Shown in pieces: positions 1 to 10,060 of a DNA stretch of 64,000 bases; the first letter of the stretch is position 1, and each line of letters begins with the position of its first letter. Source of the DNA: Pararge aegeria (Eukaryota; Arthropoda; Insecta; Lepidoptera; Nymphalidae); contig NC_053190.1 of assembly GCF_905163445.1 (NCBI RefSeq), forward strand, positions 6,016,501-6,080,500. Reading direction: 5' to 3'. The translations under genes and the position numbers were made by a program. The notes beneath the pieces are model-generated. The model was not told the origin of the DNA. It did not search any database and saw nothing but the letters and a program-made list of their open reading frames with translations.

Positions 1-1548
1 CGTGGCCTAGCATTAAGCGTTAGTTACAAAATTTAAGTTATCCACCCCCGGGCTCACCGTGCCTCTAAGAGCAGGGCGAGCCAGGGCTTGGAAAAGCGGT
101 AAAACACTAACCTGTTCCGGTCATCAACCCTGGAAGGAGTCAGTTTGGTTATGGTTGCCATTTTGATTACTAAACCGTTTAAATTGAGAAACGTTTAGAT
201 TAGAAGAATGATTCAATTTCACTCAATTAACAAAAATAAACTGGTATATCGAACTCAACATCCAGATCTTAAAGTGATTTTCCACCCACTGCGATTTGCG
301 ATGATGATGATAGTGAACTGTCTCGTTGGTTTTGTGCTGGGCGTCCCCAGTTAGTATCCATTACATATTGTGATAATAAAATCGTTAAAGCCCTCCAACT
401 CACATTTAAGCAGCGTTATGGGTAAGCGCTCTTATTCCTTCTCTCCTATGAGAGAGAAGCCTGTGCCCAGCATTGATACTATAATGCTATAGCTTAGTGT
501 AATGATGAAAATGATCAGTTTGCTATAGATAATCCCGTAATAATATAATTTATACAGCGCCACTTTCAACTTAACTCGTAATCGAATAAGCCATTTATCT
601 TATTTTCCCTTAGCTTAAATCAAAGATGTCAAAAACTTTTTTGAATTATGCATGTTGGCTCTACTGGCCTTTCAGCGTCACGACGGGGAGCAGCGAGTAC
701 GTACTGGATTCGCGCTAAGATTTATGTGCCTTGACAGATGGCTTAACCTTACCAACTTAACCTCACAAAGTAAAGCAGTTGCCACCGACATTCAGTATAA
801 AAACGCAGGATTTATATTCCAATAAAACCATAATTATTCTTCATTACTTTAAATCGGTACACATACGGTCTTATAACTTCATCATATCAACGGATTACCG
901 GCCAAGGACAGGGCACGGGTTTCCTTTTATATTTGGAAGGGTTTAGGCCGTAGTCCATCACGCTGGGCTGGTGCGGATATGTAGACTTCACACGCTTTTA
1001 GAACGTTATGGACAACTCTCAGGCATGCAGGTTTCCTTACGATGTTTTCCCTCACCGTTAACAGGTGATGTTTGATAGTGGTTAAATTAAAAGCCCACAT
1101 CACTCCGAACTGGTTAGGTGTGCGGATTCAAACTCTACTCTACTTCAACTGAGAGCACCTTTCAAATGACCGATAATTTTTTAATTCCTAAACTGTTTAA
1201 GAAGTCATAACCGTTAAAAAATCAATAATTTGAATTATTCCAATTCTCAGATAAAGATTACGGCATATGGGTTTTGGTATTACCGTCAGTCTGCCTGTCT
1301 TTAAGCTTTAAGAAGATATTACGTTGTTGACCGTAGTGTCAAATGTGGTATAAGAGCAGAGAGTTCCGATAAAGTGATATGATATTCCGATAATAATGAA
1401 TTTAACAACTGTTTTTGTTAAACTTCCGCCGCTTTCCAAGCCTCTTCAGACCAGACCAAAGAAAAATTCCTGGTCGTCGAACAGGGGTTCTTTATTTATG
1501 TCACCTTTTACCATTGTTACAAGTATTAAAAAGTGTATCTTGTTGCAG
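1..1548. other. Intron of Beat gene 1 upstream of its first visible exon
   Basis: No coding exon was found. The stretch 375-490 resembles a degraded SINE seen again at 54075-54195 (ending with a Lepidoptera-typical CCCAGCA motif). 880-1140 is a minus-strand copy of SINE family A. The first 160 bases are relatively GC-rich and not recognised. Confidence 0.5.
880..1140 (-). repeat. SINE family A copy (degraded, minus strand)
   Basis: Shares blocks such as GGCACGGGT, TTTAGGCCGTAGTCCA, ACTTCACACGC and CTCAGGCATGCAGGTTTCC with at least ten other copies in the window. The tRNA-like head lies at the right end, near 1124-1140. Confidence 0.75.
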
Positions 1549-1684
1549 AACTCGAGCCCTAACGGTTCGAACGTAACACTCTATCCGGCCGTCCTGGAGA
1601 CGGGCGGGAGGTACCGCTGCGAGGTCTCCGGTGAGCGACCACTGTTCCCCACCGTCTCCGACCATGCGGATATGACTATAGTTG
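1549..1684 (+). CDS. Beat gene 1, internal exon: end of first Ig domain
   Basis: Acceptor ttgttgcag ends at 1548 and donor gtatgt starts at 1685. The exon begins in phase 0 with NSSPNGSNVTLYP and ends in phase 1 after DHADMTIV. It holds the Ig cysteine of YRCEVSG. Its boundaries match the 42432-42567 exon of Beat gene 2. Confidence 0.88.
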
Positions 1685-4600
1685 GTATGTCTATGTTTCA
1701 TTATCATCGGCCTAAGCATAAATATAACACCGACGACCAATGTAATTCATTTGACGAGGAATTAGAGTAGAAGAACCAGAGTTACTGATATAGCTCAAGT
1801 AGTCGCGAAGCTAAAGCTAAGGTGTACAACGCTCGGAGAACCAATAGACGTTGGGGTCTCAAGGTGCTAGAATGGCGCCCTCGCACCGCTAAACACAGCG
1901 TTGGTAGACCCCGATGAGGTGTACGGAAGACATCAGACGAGTCGCAAGGAGCCACTGGTTCCAAGCGGCACAAGACAATGGGTTAATCCCTAAAAAATAC
2001 CTGTCTCCAGCAGTAATTTTTTTTTGCCATTTCACAGTTAATTTGCCTATGCGATTCATATCCTCAACTTTTTTAATCGTTTAAGTAATGCTTTATATTT
2101 TGTCGCGGAATAGACATATGACAGATTTTTGAAGGTATATTTGGGTTGTACGGAATTCCGTAAATTAATACTCGAAATAATAGTATTTAGTTATCGAAAA
2201 AAGAGTCTCGTTTGCTATCTTGAAACTTACAATTGTGTCCGTACTGTTAGTATAACAACAATATTGAAGAAACCTGCGTAAAGCAAGAATCTACGCAATA
2301 AACAAAATGGGATTCATAATCTCAACCCATTCTCAATTTCGGCCCACTACATAACAGGACACGGGTCTCCTCCCACAATGAGAAGGGTTTAGGCCGTAGT
2401 CCATCCCGCTGGCCCAGTGCGGTTTGGTTTACTCCACACGCCTTTGAGAACGTCATGGTTCACTCTCAGGCATGCAGTTTTCTCTACGATATTTTCTTGC
2501 ATATAACGATATTTTTATTTCTTAAAATGCACATAACTTAATGCACATAAAAGCTAGTGGGAGTGCCGGGATTCGAACTCGACACCCTGAAAGTATAGCC
2601 AATGTGTTAACCACCAGGCTATCACCGCCTATTGTAATTGGAAATAAAATAATTATGAACTTTGTGAAATCTTAATATTCTCGCGTAGTTACAAGAGCTT
2701 TATAAAAGTTTGTTGTTCGTTTGATCACTGACAGTTGCAGACTAAGTTTGAAGGCACTAACCAGACATAGTTAGAGCATAGCCGTTATGCCCCTTTAGCC
2801 GTATTCAACTTCAATAAGGGGTCACTTAAGTACCCACTGAACAAATCCGGTGTGTCGTGGTCGGCAAATTTTCTTTACCGGATACTTATTTTCATCCGTG
2901 GCCTATTAACGAGAGACAGTTGTAGAGCATAGACCCACCACGCTACTCCAATGTGGGTTGGTGGGCTTTAATGAAAATTAAGAGATGATAACCGGAAAAG
3001 GCTGACACCGCCAATTTCTTAGCTCTGGGCTTATTTATTCATTACATAAGGATAATTTATCATAATTAATATTTCTTATGGAGTATGTTAAACCATTTAA
3101 AGGAAACGAACACTACATGCTTTATTTTCGCTAAGTGCACATAATAAATCAAAAAGTGAGCAAACAAAAAAATACTGAAGCAATTTGATACAAGCCTACA
3201 AAGTTTTATAAATTTCAACAGCCACAAAAGTGATTTACTTTTAGTTGGTTTTAAATGTTCTTTGGCGGAGACTATTTGCATCTCAACATAATTTATTTTA
3301 ATTATTATTTTATATATTTTTTTATATAGGATGTGTAAAACTATTTAAAGGTAAACACTGCATGCTTTATTTTCGCTAAGTTCACATAATAAATCAAAAA
3401 GTGAGCTTATGAAACAAACACAAAAATAAATATTGAAGCAATTTGATATAAGTTTGATTGTTTGATAAAAATAGCTTAAATGTTAATCTGGAATATCAGC
3501 TATAAGTATACTAAATTGCACTTAAATCTGCTTAGAAGTTTCCACGTAATGCGCTAACAGACAGGTTTTCTTAGAAAAATCTGTTTGTGTTCTCCATCGA
3601 TATTTATCTCTATGATTAAAGTTTTTAAAACATGTTAAACGTAGGACTCACCATTTTATTATAAGCATTCAAAGTCCAATTTAAGTCTCTCAGGGGTGAA
3701 ATTTCAAAATATTACTACTAACTTACTATATGGTATTTTATTTGCATTTATTTTTCAGTCATATTTCATTCCTTATTACATCTCTTTGGGAGTAGAATTT
3801 TTAAAAACTACAATACACATATTTCTTTATTTAATTTCAAGAGCCAGAGTACGAAGTTTAATATATATAACTTGAGACTATGAGACTTTCATACAAACTT
3901 TAAACGTACCTTGGGGTACATAATAAAAAAAATCATTTTCGCGGTTTCATCATTACAGAAATCTACGTCAAAATTCCAAGTTTCTAATCCCAGCGTTGTT
4001 TATAAGTCAGTCAGGGCTTTGAATTTTTTATATATAGATAGCGACAAATTTCGTCAATATCGCCACATTTATAATATTAGTGTGGATTTTGCTTGCCACT
4101 TCGCCAGCTTCAAAGCCCTGATTGTGATGTCCCTAGACATTCCAAAGTTATATTTGTGTTTCAGCTTTGCCCGCAACGGGTCCAATAATATCCGGATCCC
4201 GTCTGCGGTACCAGATAGGAGACAGAGTACAAGTTAACTGCACGTCGGGTCGATCGCGCCCTGCCACCAGACTGTCGTGGTACATCAACGGGGAGCCTGC
4301 ACCCGCCAGTGCGGTCTTGCCTCCAGAACATTTCCAACATGACGATGGCCTCGAGACAACGACTATGGGCCTCGACTTTAAAGTTAAATCTAAGCATTTT
4401 AGAAAAGGGGACCTTAAGTTAAAAGTAAGTTTTTAATTTACTACCAAATGGTTTTCAATTGGACTTGAATAACTTATTTTTTTACTACTTAGTCCATAGG
4501 TCTGCCTATATATCTCTTCCTTAAATCTAAACCAAATTCAGTTATTTTGTAACTTCACAAAATTTAGGTACCTTCAAGGCTAGAGTGAATAGGCTTTTTC

Positions 4601-5480
4601 TAGGCAAGCGTGCTCCAACCTAGACCTCATCATTGCTTTCTAACGGGCATGATTGTCGTCAAACGCTGGCCTATCGTTAATAAAAAAAAAAAAAAAAAAA
4701 AAAATACTAAGGACCAATGCCAACACGCAGTGCTCTTTAGTATTTGGTTTAAAATTCCCTCAGTGCCTAAAGACGATAAAACGTTCAGGCAAATACTTAA
4801 AAATATCATCTTTATTGCCAATATACTTTATACCATGTGTTATGTACATATTAAGGGACAGTTCACACTGTTAAGCAACGCGACACGACAAAACGCGCAC
4901 TTCTTTAGATACCAATAACAATAAAGCATTTATTACTACACATAAAGGTACAAATATATTTCCGAGCGCAATAGCAACCCAAAAACGTGTAGAAGCGTCG
5001 CTGTTTGCGCCGTTTATGCCGCTATGCATAGCGTGGCGCTAAAAAACGTCTCCTGAATTACGAAGTACCGAGAAGTGACGCGTTTTTCAGATACTTGAAA
5101 TTCAATCAGCTGCGCTAAGCAGCCTAGCTCTGCACCTAGCGACATTTTTACAAAGCATTAGCTCTCGAGCTTTCTTAAGTATCTAAACGCCTCGTCGCAT
5201 TACGTCACGTCTCGGTGTGAGCTGACCCTAAGGCAAATAAAACGTTACTTTTTCTTTTTGCCAGTGTCTCGCAACTATCGCCACCGTTTATTGGCGAAGT
5301 AACGAAGAGAGTGTGCAAGGTGAGAGACTGAAGGGATACGCCCGTTCACGTGAACTACTCGAAGGAACTTCGCGAGCAGATCGGGTGCAGGCTGCTGGGA
5401 AGTCGACCGGGTGTCGCGCAACATTGCCTTTATTACTACTACTACTAGTGCATTACTCAGCGATACTTCGGCGATTTTAA
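1549..5480 (+). CDS. Beat-family immunoglobulin-domain protein, 3' part (Beat gene 1)
   Basis: Three joined exons (1549-1684, 4165-4424, 5265-5480) give 203 residues and a stop, without frame breaks. The first exon carries the second half of an Ig domain with the YRCEVSGE motif. The second carries the next Ig-like domain, with RYQIGDRVQVNCTS, SGRSRPATRLSWYINGEPA and the closing KHFRKGDLKLK strand. The last carries CLATIATVYWRSNEES, a basic linker and a hydrophobic tail ending RRF. Intron phases are 1 then 0, the same as in the paralogue at 36.9-46.8 kb. Beat proteins are secreted or membrane-attached Ig proteins that bind Side-family receptors and control motor-axon defasciculation; that role is known for the family and inferred here. 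The exon with the first half of the first Ig domain and the signal-peptide exon are not in the window, so the gene is 5'-incomplete. The exact Beat subfamily cannot be decided by eye. Confidence 0.88.
1764..2015 (+). repeat. Degraded 3' fragment of an RTE-type LINE
   Basis: Aligns by eye with 34578-34838 of the better preserved element at 34.2 kb: shared blocks include AGTCGCGAAGCTAAAGC, GACGTTGGGGT, CACAGCGTTGGT and CCAAGCGGCACA. Stops and small indels break the frame, so no protein can be made. Confidence 0.8.
2321..2629 (-). repeat. SINE family A copy (near full length, minus strand)
   Basis: Runs from the CTCAACCCATT 3' end to the ATCACCGC head. On the minus strand the head has an A box TAGCCTGGTGG and a B box GAGTTCGAATCCC, as expected of a tRNA-derived SINE. 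Lies in an intron of Beat gene 1. Confidence 0.85.
3068..3450. repeat. Imperfect direct repeat, two units of about 130 bases
   Basis: Units at about 3068-3200 and 3322-3450 share TGCTTTATTTTCGCTAAGT, CACATAATAAATCAAAAAGT and GAAGCAATTTGATA. The 250-base spacing and high similarity suggest a local duplication inside the intron. Confidence 0.8.
4165..4424 (+). CDS. Beat gene 1, internal exon: second Ig-like domain
   Basis: Acceptor tgtgtttcag ends at 4164 and donor gtaagt starts at 4425. Joined in phase 1 to the previous exon it reads A-LPATGPIISGSRLRYQIGD, then the domain's NCTSGRSRP and LSWYINGEP motifs, and stops in phase 0 after KLK. This is the best conserved piece of a Beat protein. Confidence 0.92.
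4565..4704 (+). repeat. SINE-like element ending in poly(A)
   Basis: A block starting GGTACCTTCAAGGCTAGAG ends in a run of about 24 A residues at 4681-4704. The sequence resembles a dispersed lepidopteran repeat known from memory; only one copy is in this window. Confidence 0.6.
4851..5231. mobile_element. TTAA-flanked inverted-repeat MITE (piggyBac-like)
   Basis: Left end TTAAGGGACAGTTCACACTG (4851-4870) matches, inverted and imperfectly, the right end that finishes CTCGGTGTGAGCTGACCCTAA at 5231. The flank is TTAA on the left and CTAA on the right, which fits a decayed TTAA target. The interior is rich in CGTC/GCGAC motifs. It ends 33 bases before the terminal exon of Beat gene 1. Confidence 0.6.
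5265..5480 (+). CDS. Beat gene 1, terminal exon with hydrophobic C-terminus
   Basis: Acceptor cttttttgccag-type tract ends at 5264 and the TAA stop is 5478-5480. The 71-residue exon starts CLATIATVYWRSNEESVQGE, supplying the cysteine expected directly after the second Ig-like domain. It ends with a hydrophobic stretch LPLLLLLLVHYSAIL before RRF. The tail could be a GPI-anchor signal or a membrane segment. This exon has no long ORF of its own and is recognised only by splice phase and the Beat-like start. Confidence 0.85.
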   Translation, partial: CLATIATVYWRSNEESVQGERLKGYARSRELLEGTSRADRVQAAGKSTGCRATLPLLLLLLVHYSAILRRF

Positions 5481-8400
5481 CGTTACTATACACTACGAGT
5501 ATATGGTACCTTTAATCGCTATGACGTATGAAAATCGACGACGATTTGTGACGTTTAGTTTTATAGGGTAAGTTGTGTCAAATTTGACGTCATAAATGTA
5601 TTTCCAGTGATATTTTGGATAAGAGTGTACTACGGTTAAAAAGTCATACAGAGTTCAGTACGCATTCCAAGTTGCAGTACCTACGTATCCAGTATAAAGT
5701 GTGAAATGTATAATATTTATAGATAACTAATTGAATGCACATCGTTGTGCACGGACTTTATAGTTACATTTTGACAAGAAATATGTATGAAATGGTAGAT
5801 TAAAATATTTAATACGCATATTTATCATGATAAACTGATTGTATGTTAAACCATTGTATATTTTAAATCACGAAAACTGCCATTTCGGGTTTTAATAAAC
5901 TTATATTGAAATCATGGTGTTCCCTTATACACAAAAACATTGTTTTAAACAATACATGACTTCACAAACTGCCTAGTGTTAGATTTCAAATACTGTGTGT
6001 TTAGAATGTTGTAATAAAATTGTATGTAAATTCTAATTCATAATCCTTCCATTCCAAACTCATTATACATAACTTTTTTGTAAGTACTTTTTAGTCTTTG
6101 CGAGTTTTAATTTCTCAAGTTCGCCATAATAGAGATTTGGCATCGTCATTAGCCAAAGACGCGTGGGACGCTAAGATTAAGATTTACAAATAAATTGTGA
6201 GGGTTTATAAATTATATTATTAATTATATATATTTTTAGTTGTTAACGTTGTTTCAAAAAGTTTTAGTAAAATGTAGAACTTCTGTGCGGGAGCACCATT
6301 CAAAATTATATAAGTTAGCATTCGTCATGAATAATAGGTATGTGTAAAATATATTTATTGTAATTTAGCATTTAGTTTTAATTGGTCGAAGGTGTTATTA
6401 GTTTATTATAAATTTTAAGCCGGGAACACATTGCCCGTACATTTCCCCCATCCTACCCGATATGACGTAATTAATCTGTGTCTTGGCATACAAATTACTA
6501 AGATTTGATTTAACTGAACACGCATGGCGTCGTGTAGATTGGAGTGGCATTTTGTATATATGTGCCCGACGCCCGTGCCATTATGCTTTATCCGCACATA
6601 AAAAGCTATTTTCCCCAGATATAATTAAAAAAAGCATATTAAGAATTGTATTCATAGCACAGTTAAACTTGGTCGTAAGCCTATTTAAGATTGTAAGAAT
6701 GACTTTAACTTAAAGGGCCAAAGCGGATAAACGACCAAGTAACATCATAATCGGTTTTCATTTCTTTATCTTCAACTCAATGTGCCAACGCTACGGTATT
6801 TATTCAGGTAGAAATTTTACAGCAAGAAGTTTTAAAAATTATTAAATTTCAATTCTTGCAAAGCATTAGATGTTAAAGACTCCATATTTTTATCAAATTA
6901 ATATGTATTAAATTCAAAAAAAATGTTTTTCTTAAGATTCACGGCAGACGGCCTTTGAGCCCTGTATGGTTTCTATGATGCGAGAAATCTTTGTCTAGCC
7001 ATATCCTAATAAGGACAGAAAAACTTGTTTTATTTTTGATTTTCACCAAAGATCTTAATATTTTAAATTCGGTGCATAGCAGTGGCTACAAAATCTTTCT
7101 GTATATGAATATAATAATTTATTAGTGTTAATTCAGTTAGTAAACAAATCTGAATCTAAGTTAAACTGCCTAAGTCTGAAATAATAAGTACTTAGAGACT
7201 TATTTTCTGTTGAAAATGAAGGACAAACAAGAGTTATCCTTTTCAACTGAAAAGGCTTTCTTATTTTCAACCTAATTTAGTTTAAGATTTATCAACATCC
7301 GAATTAGCACCACGAAATGGATATAGTTCTTTTACGACCGAAATTAATAACCTAATATTTTTCTTTAATTTAAAATTAATCCATGGATTGAAGATTTATT
7401 CTTATAATATGTATTAAAACATGGATGCAATTTAAGGATTCTTCTTTTTTTTGGGATTCTTGTGTACAGGATGCTAGATCATGCTTGCTACGATATCATT
7501 ACTTTGCACAAAGTGCTTAAACACTCCAAGGTAAATTGTATTATGTGCTTCTTAATCTACCTTCGAATCCATAACAACAGAATTAATATCTATAGATCAA
7601 ACTGTCGCCATACATAAAAAAAGAGATAAATTTCAATCTGAGAATTTGAATTCGTTATTAATTTCGGGCGTTAATCGCCTCACAGGGATCCAAAGATATA
7701 TATTTATTGCCAAAGCTATATTTACCATTATAGTGTAAAACGAAATGTTTTAATAATATAATTATGCGGTTTGTATGTATATTAAATTTGTTTGACAAGT
7801 AAATTTGAATAACGTATTTTAATATTGCGTACCACCAAAATTTATCGCTGCTTTAATATGCAGATGAACGTACAAAATATGGCTTAATGATTTTAAGCCA
7901 CAAGTAGACATGTTATTGAAGTTATTTTAAAACTGACATAATTTTTGTTTGTTATGTAAATGGGAAATAAATAGCAGCACTGTAATTTTAAACAATCATT
8001 TATTTTAAAAGAGAGAGATAGATAGCAATGCCAAAGACAGCTAGCCCTACTCGCACGAAGGCTATTAAATAAATTCTAAATATCATTAACAGGGAGAGCT
8101 ATATTAAAATCGAATCGTAAATCAATTGATTACAAGTAGGCCCACTTTAAACGCACTTTTGTAACGTCAAACCTGCCTGTTTATTGTGACCCCACTGTAG
8201 TTTCGTATATCACTTGAATATGTGATTTAGATAGGTATTAAAAGCAGGCTAAATTGAGCGATACGTCGGATAGTAGATATTATTTTAGGAATACAAACAT
8301 TGAAATGTAGTGTTTCAGGGCGACAGGTTGACATGGGTTCAGTCAATATTCAAACATATAATATTCTAGGCGAAGTATTGCATACAAAAAAGTTTTTTTT

Positions 8401-9269
8401 TTGTCATTTTCGTTATGAAAAGGAAATTCATAGATACATAATAATCAAGACCCACCTAAAAACTACAAAGATAACTAATTGACTTATCTAGGATCTCTTC
8501 TTTGTCTACCTGTATGCCATGGGCCTTTTACTATCTATCATGGCTTAAAGATGAGAGACCAAGCTCTCTTATTGCTTAAAATTATCAAGTTATTAGTTTA
8601 AAGCTGTTAAAGAATTGTCCTTCAAAGCAAGTTATCATAAATTTATTCAAAGTCCTACTTACGAATTGCAATAAAAACCTTTAAGGCACTTACCGATGAC
8701 CTAGAATCTTAATAGCAAAACTTTTGGCACAAGTAAAAAGAAAAATCCGATTGAAATTAATTAAATTGACGGGCTTACGTATTTATTGTTTTGAATGAGA
8801 CGAAAGAATTTTAACGTGAGATTTCTAAAGAAAGTAAGTAATTGCTTCATTTGCTTGTTAAAGTAACTATTTAATTCTTAAAGCCGCGTAGTTTTTCATT
8901 TTTTATCGTAAAATGGCAAAACATAAAAAAAATCTTCCTAGTGTTTTTAAAATCGGCGATATCGATAGATAGATATTCTCAAACACACTAAGTTTGCAGC
9001 TTTTTTTTCTATCTCTGACTCGTCTGTTTTTGAACCGGTCAAAAAATTTAACCAACTAAATAACTAAAGTGTGAGTGTGACCCACACTTAAGCGTTTTCC
9101 CCAATGTACATGCGGTTACTCTAGTCACTGCATGTATAGTAACGGGTCACTTGTCCGGGCTTAACATTTTCTGGCATCGTTTTATAGCACTAATTTATGC
9201 CAGTACTGTTTAAACGTTGCTTGTAGTCAGATCTAGACACCGGGATTATTATTTTTCTATCCTAACCTA
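5481..9269. other. AT-rich intergenic DNA, no gene seen
   Basis: Contains the presumed 3' UTR of Beat gene 1 (to about 6030). Only short chance ORFs follow. No clear repeat family shared with the rest of the window was noticed. Confidence 0.55.
5894..6018 (+). terminator. Candidate poly(A) signals of Beat gene 1
   Basis: AATAAA occurs at 5894-5899 and 6013-6018, about 415 and 535 bases after the stop codon. No other gene on the plus strand is seen here, so these are reasonable 3'-end signals, but AATAAA is common in AT-rich DNA. Confidence 0.35.
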
Positions 9270-9405
9270 AAAACTAGCTTTGGACCTACGATAATGTTCG
9301 TGAAAGCTGCCTTGCAAACCGGTGTTAGAGTCACTAAAAACAGACTGACTTGAAAATATTAAAAGTGTTTTTAACTAGGCCTACTTAAAATATATTAATT
9401 TTAAA
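9270..9405 (+). repeat. Repeat family D copy
   Basis: Shares GCAAACCGGTGTTAGAGTCAC and CAGACTGACTTG-type blocks with 44505-44662, followed by GCCTACTTAAAATA. Probably a LINE or SINE 3' end. Confidence 0.6.
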
Positions 9406-9554
9406 TTTGAAAAGCACATTGCACATCTGACGGGTCACGCAATACTTCAGTCACTCATTTTTATCAAGGCCACGATCTCTGAAAGTATACTTAAGAGAAT
9501 TTTATACTGAAATAATTCTTAAGAGATTTTTGGCATAGAACAATTACATGGAGA

Positions 9555-9670
9555 TCTTTTTCGGCTTCTTCTTTCTATAATCTGTATTCAGACAAGCCGG
9601 TAGTAGAATCACCAAAAATCAGAGAGCATATGTATCGTAGGCTTACTTGAAATAAATTAATTCGGAATTT
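9555..9670 (+). repeat. Repeat family D copy (second)
   Basis: Shares TCGGCTTCTTCTTTCT, GCCGGTAGTAGAATCAC and GGCTTACTTGAAATAAATTA with 44505-44662. It sits 150 bases after the first D copy in the same orientation. Confidence 0.6.
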
Positions 9671-9836
9671 AAATTTGTGTCACTCTGGCTTCAAATACAA
9701 TACAAGACGGTATAATTATATAATAATGAAATTACAAGTTTTCGCATATAAATGCCGCGCTTGTTTCGTTTTTTTTTAATCCTGAGAGAACCGTTTATTT
9801 TTCCAGGCTAGAAAAACTATCAATATGTCTATTATT

Positions 9837-10060
9837 AAAATTAAGCTTAATTTGCTATACTCCGCGAAAAGCAGTTTAATATTAACAATTATTCATCGTA
9901 AAGTCAACATCTCCTGAGGATGCTCCAGTTTCGGAGCGAAACGTGCGTAGAGGGGACATTGCATCTGTTTGGTATGGAGAATAAGGATTGAAGAAATTAT
10001 AAATTACGCCATACAGATTCTTGTGCTTTTCGCGGACTATAGCCAATTAAGCTTAATTTT
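9837..10060 (+). mobile_element. MITE H1, 37-bp inverted ends and a conserved core
   Basis: Terminal inverted repeats 9837-9873 and 10024-10060 match with two mismatches; both hold AAAATTAAGCTTAATT and CCGCGAAAAGCA. The centre (9903-9950) has CTCCTGAGGATGCTCC followed by GTTTCGGAGCGAAACGTGCG. A rearranged copy (H2) lies at 23709-23941, and the core recurs in H3. Confidence 0.8.

Noticed and set aside
4610..4918. 102-codon ORF with a lysine run
   Set aside because: The lysines come from the poly(A) end of a SINE in an intron.
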